NCBI GenBank assembly: GCA_009711805.1
Contig: VEMX01000034.1
Span: 1-64,000, forward strand
DNA from: Balneolaceae bacterium
GTDB lineage: Bacteria > Bacteroidota > Rhodothermia > Balneolales > Balneolaceae
DNA length: 64,000 nucleotides
Reading direction: 5' to 3'
The notes under the pieces were generated by a model. That model saw only the letters and a program-made list of their open reading frames with translations. It did not search any database and had not been told where the DNA came from. The position numbers and the translations under genes are program-made. Positions 18,276-27,303 of this stretch are shown one piece after another. Positions within the stretch are counted from its first letter, which is position 1; each line of letters opens with the position of its first letter.

Positions 18276-19439
18276 TTACACGCAAAAGAAGGGATTAAAC
18301 CACCCGGAGGGTACTGATTTTCGAATATCATCGAAAATCAGATCATTGTAAGCCAGGCGTTTTCCTTTTGTAATAATGTCTTTTGTAATCGTACCTGAGG
18401 AATGCACTTTGGTAATATTCACCTCAGGCAATACAAAACCTGCATCAGGGTAAAAATTCCGTTCACCTCTCGGACCTCTGATATGTTCTTTTTGCAACAG
18501 CGATTGCACTTTGTCCCAATCTCTCTTTTTCATATAGGGGAATATTTCCCGGAATACCATTCCCGCTTCATATCCCAGCAAGGCAAAAATATTAACCGGT
18601 TGCCCTGTAGCTTGCTGAAATTGCTGTTTGAATAATTTGTTTTGTACTGAACGTTTAGCCGGATCGTACAACGACGAAGAATAGCATTCAAACTCAAGAT
18701 CTTTTATATCATCCAGCCATTCATCATATATCATATGTTCGGCTACAATGAGGGGTATTTCTTTATTTAATCCCTCTTTCACCCATCGTTTAAAAAATTC
18801 ATTGCCCCCTTCTCCCGAAAATATAGCATGGACAAAGGGTGGTACGTTTTTCTTGATGGCTTTAAACACTGCATCCATATCCAGGTGGTGTGGATTTTCT
18901 TCATTGAAAGGAAGCACTGAAAGCAAAAGGTCTCCCCCGCCTCCCATGCTAAATCCTTTTTGGAATGCACTATGCAAATGATAGCCCGATTCCAATAAGG
19001 GCATCACCATAATGCCTCCTTCTCCATATTCTTTGCGGGCCCACTGTCCCAAGGCGTACTCTGATTGCCATAATTGATTGGAAGAAAAAAATGCATTTTG
19101 ACTCAGATAGTCGACATGAGGAATATATTCTCCTGAATCAAAGAAAAATCCCAATTTATTGTGGGATTCCAGCAGAGGGGTAATTTCCGGTAATACGGAA
19201 TAACTTATGAGACCGGATAGCATATCTACCTGGTCAAAGTTTAACAGCTTCCGAACCCCATCCTTTGTTTTTTGAACACTCCCGGTATCGGTGTATTGGG
19301 GAATAAATTTTATTTTGTCCTGCTTTACAGGATCCTCACCCATCCCCAGGAAAAAACCAGCCAGCATATGCTGGGAATAATAAGGGTACAGACTTGAATA
19401 GGGATTTAAAAAACCAATTTTGATAGGCAACTGCATCAT
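18276..19439 (-). CDS. type 1 periplasmic-binding-fold protein without signal peptide
   Basis: A 387-residue protein resembling amino-acid ABC transporter receptors (Peripla_BP_6). 'IKIGFLNPYSSLYPYYSQHMLAGFFLG' covers residues 6-32, and later 'VDMLSGLISYSVLPEITPLLE', 'GYEAGMVFREI' and the C-terminal 'RGPRGERNF' fit that fold. It starts MMQLPIKIG with no signal peptide or lipobox, unlike transport receptors, and no permease or ATPase gene is near. A cytoplasmic ligand sensor, as in AmiC-type proteins, is one possibility. A terminator separates it from the tail-collar gene upstream, so expression may be independent or by read-through. Confidence 0.75.
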   Translation of the reverse strand: MMQLPIKIGFLNPYSSLYPYYSQHMLAGFFLGMGEDPVKQDKIKFIPQYTDTGSVQKTKDGVRKLLNFDQVDMLSGLISYSVLPEITPLLESHNKLGFFFDSGEYIPHVDYLSQNAFFSSNQLWQSEYALGQWARKEYGEGGIMVMPLLESGYHLHSAFQKGFSMGGGGDLLLSVLPFNEENPHHLDMDAVFKAIKKNVPPFVHAIFSGEGGNEFFKRWVKEGLNKEIPLIVAEHMIYDEWLDDIKDLEFECYSSSLYDPAKRSVQNKLFKQQFQQATGQPVNIFALLGYEAGMVFREIFPYMKKRDWDKVQSLLQKEHIRGPRGERNFYPDAGFVLPEVNITKVHSSGTITKDIITKGKRLAYNDLIFDDIRKSVPSGWFNPFFCV

Positions 19440-19473
19440 ACCTAAACTTAGTTGTAGATGTTATTAAAAAGAA

Positions 19474-19504
19474 AAGACCCCGGGGTATAACGCTCCGGGA
19501 TCTG
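19474..19504 (-). terminator. rho-independent terminator after the tail-collar gene
   Basis: On the minus strand GATCCCGGAG pairs with CCCCGGGGTC (one G-T pair and one mismatch) around a short loop. A T-rich run follows (plus 19461-19475 is rich in A). It sits between the tail-collar stop at 19525 and the next gene start at 19439. Confidence 0.75.
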
Positions 19505-19524
19505 TGTTAAATCTAATTCATATT

Positions 19525-20127
19525 TCATTCTCTGGAAGGAAATATTCCCTGCATACAGATAACAAAATTAATAACTGACACAGGCTGTAGAATGGAGAAG
19601 GATTGATTTCCTCCGGTCATCGAATTGTTTATCCTGCCCGACACTGCTCCTGCCAGTATTGTAGTATCCGCATTTGTGGAATCAGTGTAAATATTGGCAT
19701 CCCCTTTAGGAAGAGGGCCATCTGCTGGTGTAATTGCTTTAGCCAATATCTTGTTAGGCCCTGGTACATTGGTATTTCCCTCTACACTTTCGCTTGCCTC
19801 TATAGAAACAGACATTTGTTGAGTGTGAGCTATATGCGTATGGGAAGGTAATTCCAATTGGGTTAGCGTTCTATCCTCAGTTCCCATCCAGGCCCCTATG
19901 CGGTATAAACTGGTTCCCGGGCTTTGTCCGTACCCTATCGGGGCTCTTCCTCTCAAATCAGGCAGGCCAAAAGTAACGCGGCCATCCCCACCATAGATTG
20001 TTCCTATTAAAGAATAAAGAGCTGTAAACTGAGAAATGGAAAGTAACTGCCCACCACACCTGGCCCAGCCTCTTGGTGTCCAGTTTGGTCCCCAGCCAAT
20101 AATTGCTGACATTAAAAAATCTACCAT
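19525..20127 (-). CDS. phage tail collar-domain protein (microcystin-dependent protein-like)
   Basis: A 200-residue protein. The N-terminal tail collar domain is clear: 'GWGPNWTPRGWARCGGQLL', 'FTALYSLIGTIYGGDGRVTFGLPDLRGR' (about 33-60) and 'APIGYG'. It continues with 'LTQLELPSHTHIAH' and ends with the collar-type tail 'QPVSVINFVICMQGIFPSRE'. In phages such proteins form fibre/collar parts; many free-living bacteria carry stand-alone copies of unknown role. No capsid, portal, terminase or other tail gene is nearby. It is 35 nt downstream of the unknown 127-residue gene, so they are probably co-transcribed. Confidence 0.88.
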   Translation of the reverse strand: MVDFLMSAIIGWGPNWTPRGWARCGGQLLSISQFTALYSLIGTIYGGDGRVTFGLPDLRGRAPIGYGQSPGTSLYRIGAWMGTEDRTLTQLELPSHTHIAHTQQMSVSIEASESVEGNTNVPGPNKILAKAITPADGPLPKGDANIYTDSTNADTTILAGAVSGRINNSMTGGNQSFSILQPVSVINFVICMQGIFPSRE

Positions 20128-20162
20128 AATAAGTTTCCTTTAAAAATTAAAATTGATTGTGA

Positions 20163-20546
20163 TTAACCCTTATCTGTCGGAGGCTTTGAATGATCAAGCT
20201 GTAAGCCTGGTAAATTTATATCCAGGGCTTTTCCGTTGACTGGCTTAATTTTTGCGTTTCCGAATTCATCAAATGTAATGTTGAATTCTCCGTCTCCTTC
20301 GTACCGGCCATATATCTCGTTACCCTGGTATTCAAAGAGTATTCCCCAGGTTTCATCCAGTGAAGGGTAACCGGGAATCTTTTTCTCTCCAAGATCTAAA
20401 ATATTGAAGACCGTTATTCCATCACCATCTATGGTATGCTGGCCTGATATCTTATCCGTGGAGTGCGTTCCTCCATTAGCAGATATTTTTGTCGAATCAA
20501 ATTCGATATCTGCTACAAAATTATTTGTAATATTTAGTTTATACAT
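20163..20546 (-). CDS. unrecognised 127-residue protein, first gene of the tail-collar operon
   Basis: I do not recognise this family. The protein is soluble, rich in G, D and N, and beta-strand-like ('FVADIEFDSTKIS', 'GILFEYQGNEIYGRYEGDGEFNITFDEFG', about residues 66-94). It has no signal peptide, transmembrane segment or cysteine. It ends with 'LDHSKPPTDKG'. It lies 35 nt upstream of the collar gene on the same strand. A structural or ligand-binding role beside the collar protein is only a guess. Confidence 0.65.
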   Translation of the reverse strand: MYKLNITNNFVADIEFDSTKISANGGTHSTDKISGQHTIDGDGITVFNILDLGEKKIPGYPSLDETWGILFEYQGNEIYGRYEGDGEFNITFDEFGNAKIKPVNGKALDINLPGLQLDHSKPPTDKG

Positions 20547-20764
20547 GAGCTTTAATGATTAGTTGAACGAAGAATATGACTAAAGAACTTGTGATAATCA
20601 ATTAATGATTAAACACTTAACCAAAAATTCATTCTTTGTTAGTATTGCAATAAAGTTATTATTTAAAAATTCTGCCACAACACATAATTATGTGGTATTT
20701 TGTGCAAGATGAACTCGAGCTGAAAACAGATGCCAAATTGGGGAAGAAAGAAAAAAATAAACAC

Positions 20765-20960
20765 CCCGACCTCACCCATACCCTCTCCTTCCCCCCTGGG
20801 GACGTCTGCGGCGCGCAAGGAGAGGGCTTTTCAACAGATCCTAAAATCTCAAAAATGTGTAACCAATCTATTGGGTAGCCAGGCAAGTCCTCTCCTCCAG
20901 GAGAGGATTTCCCCATAAGGGGTGCCTTCGGCAAGGTGAGGTGAGAGTACACGCAGTCTC
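20765..20960. repeat. palindromic repeat family, copy A
   Basis: Two hairpin-forming parts: ccctctcctt...aaggagaggg around a GC-rich spacer with 'gacgtctgcggcg', then tcctctcctccaggagagga. It ends 'ggtgaggtgagagtacac'. This copy has a 25-base insertion after the second hairpin compared with the other copies. Confidence 0.85.
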
Positions 20961-21179
20961 CTCGTCTATGGCTATGCGTTGATGTAGATACTAACCATAT
21001 TTCGGGAGATCGCCGCGGCGGTGGGGTCGTAGATGAGGACTTCATTACACATACTATTTTACATTCAATTCAACGATCCCAATGAAAAAAACCAACTGAA
21101 TTAGAGCATAAGAAGATCCTTCTGCCGCAGACATCCCCACGGGAGCTCGTTCTGATTACCGTGTATGCCCCAACTTCCA

Positions 21180-21196
21180 CCCCCCCCCCCCCCCCC
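21180..21196. repeat. homopolymer run of 17 C
   Basis: An uninterrupted C tract in a gene-free repeat region, followed by 'gggcagaacggctcaggatg'. Such tracts are prone to slippage and to sequencing error. Confidence 0.9.
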
Positions 21197-21255
21197 GGGC
21201 AGAACGGCTCAGGATGACACCTTGATTTGAGGATAGGAAAGGAAAAAATAATAAA

Positions 21256-21412
21256 TACCCTCATCTCCCGTGGAACGTCTGCGGCGTTCAAGGAGAGGGT
21301 TTTTCAATCGATCTCAAAATCTCAAAAGTGAGTAACCGATCTATCGACTACCCAGCAAGTCCTCTCCTCCAGGAGAGGATTTAGGTGAGGTGAGAGTACA
21401 CGGCAGTTTCTT
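21256..21412. repeat. palindromic repeat family, copy B
   Basis: Shares 'gtctgcggcg', 'aaggagaggg', 'ctcaaaa', 'cagcaagtcctctcctccag' and the ending 'aggtgaggtgagagtacac' with copies A, C and D. The left arm of the first hairpin has decayed ('taccctcatctcccg'). Confidence 0.85.
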
Positions 21413-21546
21413 TGTCTGTGGCAACTAATGTGATCAGCGTTGATTACATCAAACTTCATGCACTTTAGGCCACACATAATGAGCTGCAAATGAGATATAA
21501 TGAATTTCCGTTTTTTACAGAAACTCAAAAATCAAACATCGAAAAG

Positions 21547-22200
21547 CTATTCTATGATTTTTCCAAGAATCGATTCGCCCGCTCTTGTGGTATCCCCCTC
21601 TTTAACTTGTATGTCTACATTAGCTGGTACTACCACATCCATACGGGAACCAAACTTCATAATCCCAAAACGCTCACCTGCCTTAAGTTGATTGCCCTCG
21701 CTGATATTATATACAATGCGACGAGCCAGAAAACCGGTAATTTGCCTGAATAGGAATTTAGTTCCGCTGGGATGAAGCACCCCGAAGTCGGCCCGTTCAT
21801 TTAATTCTGAAGAATGCTCATTCCACGCCATCAGGTATTCTCCAGGATGGTATTTCACGTACTCCAACACCCCAGATACCGGATTACGATTCACATGCAC
21901 ATTTAGCGGGGAGAGAAAAATGCTAATCTGAGTGGCTTTACAGTTCATATAAACCTCCTCTTCAATCTCCTTGATAAGCACCACTTTGCCATCTGCAGGA
22001 GAGATTATCAGGGAAGGATCATCGGGGGGATTACGATCCGGATCCCGAAAGAAAAATATAATAATCCCGGTTAAGGTTGCCAGCACAATCCATATTGGAT
22101 AGATAATCCAGTGATCTAAAAAGTACCAGGCAAAATAACCGATTACCAAAGACACCACAGTAAATAATCCCATGGTGAAGTAGCCTTCTCTTGCAAACAT
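21547..22200 (-). CDS. psd: phosphatidylserine decarboxylase family protein
   Basis: A 217-residue enzyme of the short (PSD-A) type that makes phosphatidylethanolamine from phosphatidylserine at the membrane. Two hydrophobic segments (about 10-30 and 34-50) precede 'FFRDPDRNPP' and 'ISPADGKV'. The C-terminal 'FGSRMDVVVP' holds the self-cleavage site G184-S185, where the pyruvoyl group forms. It is the last gene of the minus-strand run, 2 nt after rseP. Archaetidylserine decarboxylases share this form, but phosphatidylserine is the likely substrate in a bacterium. Confidence 0.93.
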   Translation of the reverse strand: MFAREGYFTMGLFTVVSLVIGYFAWYFLDHWIIYPIWIVLATLTGIIIFFFRDPDRNPPDDPSLIISPADGKVVLIKEIEEEVYMNCKATQISIFLSPLNVHVNRNPVSGVLEYVKYHPGEYLMAWNEHSSELNERADFGVLHPSGTKFLFRQITGFLARRIVYNISEGNQLKAGERFGIMKFGSRMDVVVPANVDIQVKEGDTTRAGESILGKIIE

Positions 22201-22202
22201 AT

Positions 22203-23543
22203 TTAGAATCCGAAATACTTGAATGCATCGTTAAACATCACAAAAATGAACAAAGCAATCATGAGGAAGAAACCAATTTGCTGTGCAGCCATTTTAACTT
22301 TTTCTGAGGGCTCACGGCGGGTAATTCCTTCATATAATAAAAACACAAGGTGTCCACCATCCAATACCGGGATGGGCAGAATATTGAGAATAGCGAGCGT
22401 GATGCTTAATAAAGCAGTAATTTCCCAGAACCCAACCCAGCCTGCAGCATCGGTAGCATCTCTTGTATAGCTGGCAATAGCGATGGGGCCTCCCAGGTTT
22501 TGACGCACAGATATATCTCCGCTTATCATGCGGGAAAACCCTTGCACAATTCCGACTGTTTGTTCAGCTGTTTTGCTGGCCCCAGCTTGTATGGATTCAA
22601 AAAAGCCATAATCAATACGCTCGTACCCAAGCATGGAGGCTGAAGGAGCCGCTATACCGATCGTCTTGGTTTCCTGATCGGGAAGAATAGTAGTAGCAAA
22701 TACAGAATCACCCCTCTGTATTCTAAAGTCAATAGGTTCACCTGCTCCTTTAATGGTTTCTACGAGTTGAACCCAGTATTTGAGCTCTTGTCCATTTGCT
22801 GCAATCAGGCGATCGCCAGGTTTAAGTCCTGCATTTTCGGCAGGTGTTCCCATTTGCACACTCGAAATCATACTTGGAAGCATCAATTCGGGAGATATAA
22901 ATCCCCGGCTCTGTAAACTGTCCAGGTATCCCGGGGCTACATCAATACTCATTTGCTGCCCCTCTCTTTCAATAATATATGACAAGTTGCCTACTGTTAT
23001 TTCGGATGCAGCAATAAGATCATGAAAATAGGAAACTTCTTTACCGTTTACCCCTACCAATTGATCGCCTGTTTTAAATCCTATTTCATGCAGTATGGAT
23101 GTTTCGGGTACATACATCCCTTCTACTTCATCAAGTGGTAATACCTGTTGTCCCAAAGAGAGCGTCATTCCAAAATAAATCACAAAAGCCAGAATCATAT
23201 TAAAGATGACTCCTGCAGTGATCACAATGATGCGTTGCCATACCGGCTTACTCCTAAACTCCCATGGTTCTGGTTCTTCATCCAGGTGTTCGGTATCCAT
23301 GCTTTCATCGATCATACCTGATATTTTCACGTATCCGCCAAGTGGAGTAGCCCCAATGCAGTAGTCGGTATCTCCCTTCTGAAAGCCCCAGATTCTGGGT
23401 GGGAAGCCGATTGAAAAACGTTCAACCCGCATGCCGAATAATTTAGCAGCAAGGAAGTGTCCGAGTTCGTGAATAAAAACGAGGATCATTAAAGCCCCGC
23501 CGAAAATCAAAAGTGTTCTTAATAAATCTAAAATCCAGTCCAT
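22203..23543 (-). CDS. rseP: RIP (site-2) metalloprotease RseP
   Basis: A 446-residue membrane protease. The zinc motif H25-E-L-G-H29 is in the first membrane helix, and the second metal-ligand motif 'LDGGHL' lies near residue 390 in a C-terminal helix. Two PDZ domains lie between ('GFKTGDQLVGVNGKEV' at about 155 and 'AGLKPGDRLIAANGQEL' at about 240). In known systems it cuts anti-sigma factors inside the membrane in the envelope stress response. Sited between dxr and psd, 5 nt and 2 nt apart, in an envelope/lipid operon. Confidence 0.96.
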   Translation of the reverse strand: MDWILDLLRTLLIFGGALMILVFIHELGHFLAAKLFGMRVERFSIGFPPRIWGFQKGDTDYCIGATPLGGYVKISGMIDESMDTEHLDEEPEPWEFRSKPVWQRIIVITAGVIFNMILAFVIYFGMTLSLGQQVLPLDEVEGMYVPETSILHEIGFKTGDQLVGVNGKEVSYFHDLIAASEITVGNLSYIIEREGQQMSIDVAPGYLDSLQSRGFISPELMLPSMISSVQMGTPAENAGLKPGDRLIAANGQELKYWVQLVETIKGAGEPIDFRIQRGDSVFATTILPDQETKTIGIAAPSASMLGYERIDYGFFESIQAGASKTAEQTVGIVQGFSRMISGDISVRQNLGGPIAIASYTRDATDAAGWVGFWEITALLSITLAILNILPIPVLDGGHLVFLLYEGITRREPSEKVKMAAQQIGFFLMIALFIFVMFNDAFKYFGF

Positions 23544-23548
23544 GAATA

Positions 23549-24694
23549 TTATTTAATTGATAGTGCGTATTTGCGCGTCTCTTCGTCTATTTCTTTAAGT
23601 GTATGTACGCTGATTGTCTGATTGGAATCTACGTGTTTGAGACTTAGATCGATAATTTTAGGGATGTCAATATAACTAATTTCTTCATTCAAAAAGCGTT
23701 TTACAGCTACTTCATTTGCGGCATTTAAAACAGCCGGTGCAAATCCCCCCTCAATGATACTATCCATCGCCAGCCGCAGGCAAGGAAACCGGTTATAATC
23801 TACCGGTTCAAAAGTCCATGTATGAGGTTGGGCCCAATCAATTCTGGGAGTTTCAAGGTCTAATCTTTCCGGATATCCCAACGCATAGGTAATAGGCACC
23901 TTCATATCGGGCAGCCCCAACTGAGCTTTGCTGGAACCATCTCTGAACGTCACCATAGAATGTATAATGCTTTGCGGATGTATAACCGGTTCAATCTTTT
24001 CAACAGGAATATTAAACAACCAGTGGGCCTCAATAATTTCCAGTCCTTTGTTCATCATTGTGGATGAATCGATGGTAACTTTAGCACCCATATCCCAGTT
24101 TGGATGATTCAACGCTTGCTCAACAGTAACAGCTTCCATTTGTTTCTTTGTGAATTCACGGAAAGGTCCGCCACTGGCTGTTATTACAATCTTTTCAATA
24201 TCATCCACCGATTCACCAGCCAAGCATTGAAGCATAGCGCTGTGTTCAGAGTCAACAGGCAGAAGCTCTCCTTCTGAATGTTGTAACGCTTTTTGGATAA
24301 GCTCCCCTCCTACCACCAGCGATTCTTTGTTGGCCAAGGCTACTTTCTTATCTGCTTTGATGGCTTCATAGGTAGATTCAAAACCGGCATAGCCTACCAG
24401 GCTGTTAAGTATTATATCAGCTTCATCAAGAGTGGCTACCGAGGTGATTTGATCGAAGCCAGCCAATATATGAGTTTGCCCGGCTGCCGCTTTTAATTGC
24501 TTGTAGCAGCTCTCGTCCCGAATAACCGCATACCGAGGATTAAACTCATCAATCTGTTGGGCTAAAAGTTCCCAGTTTGAGTTTGCGGTAAGTGCTGTAA
24601 TCCCAAATTTATCGCGATGCTGGCGTACGATATCTAAAGTCTGGGTTCCAATGGAGCCCGTTGAGCCAAGAATTACCAGTTTTTGTTTATTCAA
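23549..24694 (-). CDS. dxr: 1-deoxy-D-xylulose 5-phosphate reductoisomerase
   Basis: A 381-residue NADPH enzyme that makes 2-C-methyl-D-erythritol 4-phosphate, the second step of the MEP isoprenoid pathway. The nucleotide-binding loop is 'GSTGSIGTQTLDIV' (about 9-22). 'ALANKESLVVGG', 'PVDSEHSAM', 'ASGGPFRE' and 'HPNWDMGAKVTIDSSTMMNKGLE' (about 195-217) are the catalytic signatures. The isoprenoids it feeds would also supply the carotenoid genes at 36-38 kb. Confidence 0.97.
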   Translation of the reverse strand: MNKQKLVILGSTGSIGTQTLDIVRQHRDKFGITALTANSNWELLAQQIDEFNPRYAVIRDESCYKQLKAAAGQTHILAGFDQITSVATLDEADIILNSLVGYAGFESTYEAIKADKKVALANKESLVVGGELIQKALQHSEGELLPVDSEHSAMLQCLAGESVDDIEKIVITASGGPFREFTKKQMEAVTVEQALNHPNWDMGAKVTIDSSTMMNKGLEIIEAHWLFNIPVEKIEPVIHPQSIIHSMVTFRDGSSKAQLGLPDMKVPITYALGYPERLDLETPRIDWAQPHTWTFEPVDYNRFPCLRLAMDSIIEGGFAPAVLNAANEVAVKRFLNEEISYIDIPKIIDLSLKHVDSNQTISVHTLKEIDEETRKYALSIK

Positions 24695-24737
24695 TCTATG
24701 CTGATTTTATTCGGTTCATAACTTAATAAATGCTCGT

Positions 24738-25637
24738 TCAAAACCCCATCTCTTTTGCAACCTCATACATTAACGCATGGGCTTTTACTGTATCTTTCAC
24801 GGTTGGAGCATATCCTCCTGAGAGCAACAATACCAGCGGAATATTTCTTTGGGTTACATTTTCTATTACAATACGTTCTCGCTCTCTCAATCCTTTTAGT
24901 GAAAGAGAAAGCCGACCAAAATGATCCATTTCCAAAGGATCAATACCTCCCAGGTAGTACACCAGATCCGGATTGAATTCTTCAAAAATACGATCCATTG
25001 CATCAATTAACGTTTTGTGATATGCCTGATCAGTTGTTCCATCAGGAAGGCCGATATCATAGTCGGATGGGGGTTTCTTAAAGGGGTAGTTCTTTTCACC
25101 ATGAATGGAAAATGTGTATACCCGGGGATCATCCCTGAAAATATAAGCCGTACCGTTTCCCTGATGAACATCACAATCGATAACCAGCACCTTATTTACC
25201 CACATTGACTGCTGTAACACTTTTATAGCTACCGCTACATCGTTGTATACACAAAAGCCTTCTCCCATGTCGGGCATGGAATGATGGGTACCCCCAGCCA
25301 GGTTTCCGGCTATTCCATCCTGAAGCGCCATCAAACCAGCATTAATGGTGCCTTGCACGGCCAGCCTCGACCGTATTGCCAATGATCTGGACCAAGGCAA
25401 TCCCATCTTTCGCTCCTCTTTGCGATCCAGTTCTCCAGTCCACACAGCATGTGCGTATCGCTGGGTGTGCGTCGTAAACAAGTTTGCCATATCCACCATC
25501 GAAGGTTCCATAACCTCTTTCTCTTTGATAATTCCCTGCGAAAGGAGATAGTGACATAAACCACTAAATTTCTTCATAGGAAATACATGATGGTCTGGGA
25601 TATCGGCTACATAAGCCGGACTGTAGCTAACTCTCAA
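24738..25637 (-). CDS. histone deacetylase-family (acetylpolyamine amidohydrolase-like) hydrolase
   Basis: A 299-residue zinc hydrolase of the arginase/deacetylase fold. Active-site elements are 'GGTHHSMPDMGEGFCVYND' (about 135-153, the paired histidines), 'VIDCDVHQGNG' (metal ligands D and H) and 'YLGGIDPLEMDHFG' (usually GxDPhxxD). Bacterial members remove acetyl groups from small amines or proteins; the substrate here cannot be told. The start codon is TTG (MRVSYSPAY), 3 nt past the pgeF stop, which fits tight coupling. Confidence 0.88.
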   Translation of the reverse strand: MRVSYSPAYVADIPDHHVFPMKKFSGLCHYLLSQGIIKEKEVMEPSMVDMANLFTTHTQRYAHAVWTGELDRKEERKMGLPWSRSLAIRSRLAVQGTINAGLMALQDGIAGNLAGGTHHSMPDMGEGFCVYNDVAVAIKVLQQSMWVNKVLVIDCDVHQGNGTAYIFRDDPRVYTFSIHGEKNYPFKKPPSDYDIGLPDGTTDQAYHKTLIDAMDRIFEEFNPDLVYYLGGIDPLEMDHFGRLSLSLKGLRERERIVIENVTQRNIPLVLLLSGGYAPTVKDTVKAHALMYEVAKEMGF

Positions 25638-25640
25638 TGT

Positions 25641-26387
25641 TTAACTCAATTTGATTATTCCCATCATGCGACCGCTGCTGTTTTTTTGGCGGCGATAGGA
25701 GTAAAACTGTTCCTCTGAAATAGTACAAGCCGAATCAACTTCAATACGTTCATCCGCAATACCCTGCTGATTGAGCTGATGTTTTATAAAACCCTTCAAG
25801 TCTACATGTGGTTTGGCATAGCTTGTATAATCAACAAATTGAGAGGGAAATTCGGAAGCAACTTCAGTACCCACCTCAAACTTGCTCAGTGAAATACAGG
25901 GGCTTACAAATGCCTTCAATTCGGAAGTTTGCCCACCCAGGGCTTTTATTTTGGAAATTGTTTTAGGTACAATATTTCCCACAGCTCCCCTCCATCCCGC
26001 ATGGACAGCTCCAATCACCCCATTTTTGGAATCTCCCAGCAATACCGCTGCACAATCTGCCACTTGTATAGCCAAAGCTATTCCTGGTGTGGCAGATACC
26101 AGGGCATCGGTATCATCAAACTGTCCTCCTGCCTTCACCCCCTCAACTTGTGTTTTATGAACCTGGGTGGCAAAAGCAAAGTGTTCGGGATCGGTGCCAA
26201 TCAGTTCCAACAGCTGCTTCCTGTTTTGCCTGATTACCGATTTTTTTTCTTCAGTATTAAACCCCAGGTTCAATCCGGCGATGTGGGCTTCTGACCGGTT
26301 AAGTGTCTCATTTCTGAGCGTAAACCAACACTCTAAGCCATCTTTATTTAATAAAGCCGGTCTTATGCAGTTAATTGGGGAACACAT
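25641..26387 (-). CDS. pgeF: peptidoglycan editing factor PgeF (YfiH/laccase-domain)
   Basis: A 248-residue member of the multicopper-polyphenol oxidoreductase-like family. In E. coli PgeF (YfiH) removes wrongly incorporated L-serine from peptidoglycan precursors. Metal ligand motifs are visible: 'TQVHKTQV', 'VADCAAVLLGD', 'GAVHAGWRGAV' and 'VSPCIS'. Its start lies inside the end of aroE (17 bp overlap). Confidence 0.92.
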   Translation of the reverse strand: MCSPINCIRPALLNKDGLECWFTLRNETLNRSEAHIAGLNLGFNTEEKKSVIRQNRKQLLELIGTDPEHFAFATQVHKTQVEGVKAGGQFDDTDALVSATPGIALAIQVADCAAVLLGDSKNGVIGAVHAGWRGAVGNIVPKTISKIKALGGQTSELKAFVSPCISLSKFEVGTEVASEFPSQFVDYTSYAKPHVDLKGFIKHQLNQQGIADERIEVDSACTISEEQFYSYRRQKNSSGRMMGIIKLS

Positions 26388-27225
26388 CCTTTAATCGTTC
26401 TCTTATTTTTTGAACAGGGAAATTTTGTCCCGTCCACATTTTAAATGATTTAGCTCCCTGATGGATCAACATATCTAATCCACCTATGGGTATACCTCCG
26501 TGCTCAATAGCTTGATTCAGAAATTTTGTCTCGGAAGGATTATATACTATATCATAGCATATTTTTCCATCCAGGACTTCGGTTTCCGAATCATCTACAG
26601 GAGAAGCATCTATATTAGGCACCATACCCAATGGAGTTGCATTGACCACTATGACAGTATCCTCGGCATAAGCAGACCAGTTGTCGTAACCGCACATGGA
26701 TATCCCAGAGTGCTTACCCTCGTACCGGCCTGGCCTGCGCGAAACCATTACAATTTCTTCCACTCCGCATTCCAGCAATGCAAAAGTAATCGCCTTGGTA
26801 GCTCCTCCGGTGCCAAATATAAGGGCTCTTTCGCCGGCTAAATCATCTGTATAGTTTTTAATTGGTGTCATGAAACCATAGGCATCAGTGTTCTCGCCAA
26901 TAATTTTACCGTTTCTTTTTACAATGGTATTGATAGCGCCAATTTGTGCCGCTTCCATACTCAGTGTATCCACTGCATCAAAAAGAGTTTCTTTATAAGG
27001 GATGGTAATATTGGCCCCCAAAAAAGTCGGTTGGTTGAAATGAGCTATAAGTGTTTTAATCTCGCTGCCTCTTACCGAAATGGCATGGTAACTTCCACCC
27101 AGTTGATGGTATTCAAGAGCGGTATTATGCATCAATGGCGATACACTATGGCCAATCATGCCTCCAATTAACAGGTAATGAGGTTCGAGCGCTGATTCTG
27201 AATTAAGGAATTGCGTTAAATTCAC
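26371..27225 (-). CDS. aroE: shikimate dehydrogenase
   Basis: A 284-residue NADP enzyme that reduces 3-dehydroshikimate to shikimate in aromatic amino acid synthesis. The substrate-site 'GHSVSPLMHN' (about 25-34), the catalytic-lysine region 'NITIPYKE' and the nucleotide loop 'FGTGGATKAI' are present. 'NATPLGM' and 'GLDMLIHQG' are also typical. A terminator for the SRPBCC gene lies just upstream. Confidence 0.95.
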   Translation of the reverse strand: MNLTQFLNSESALEPHYLLIGGMIGHSVSPLMHNTALEYHQLGGSYHAISVRGSEIKTLIAHFNQPTFLGANITIPYKETLFDAVDTLSMEAAQIGAINTIVKRNGKIIGENTDAYGFMTPIKNYTDDLAGERALIFGTGGATKAITFALLECGVEEIVMVSRRPGRYEGKHSGISMCGYDNWSAYAEDTVIVVNATPLGMVPNIDASPVDDSETEVLDGKICYDIVYNPSETKFLNQAIEHGGIPIGGLDMLIHQGAKSFKMWTGQNFPVQKIRERLKDVFPN

Positions 27226-27245
27226 CGTTTACTCCAACAGGTTGA

Positions 27246-27277
27246 CAAAAAAAATGCGCATCATTTCGATGCGCATT
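27246..27277 (-). terminator. rho-independent terminator after the SRPBCC gene
   Basis: A perfect 10-bp stem AATGCGCATC-atttc-GATGCGCATT (27253-27277) followed on the minus strand by a run of T (plus 27246-27254 is A). It ends the SRPBCC transcript before aroE. Confidence 0.88.
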
Positions 27278-27303
27278 AAATATATTATATGTAAATCGAG
27301 AAA

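Larger units (their letters stand above)
20547..21546. other. 1-kb gene-free region rich in repeats
   Basis: No gene is supported. The region holds two copies (20765-20960 and 21256-21412) of a palindromic repeat family also found near 47.5-48.1 kb, and a 17-base run of C (21180-21196). Short frames crossing it, such as those spanning 20659-21045 or 21322-21528, translate the repeat and are not genes. The promoter for the collar operon should lie at the left end. Confidence 0.75.

Noticed and set aside
19525-20127. Prophage remnant suggested by the tail collar protein
   Set aside because: No integrase-flanked island, capsid, portal, terminase or lysis gene is nearby. Stand-alone collar proteins are common in non-phage contexts.
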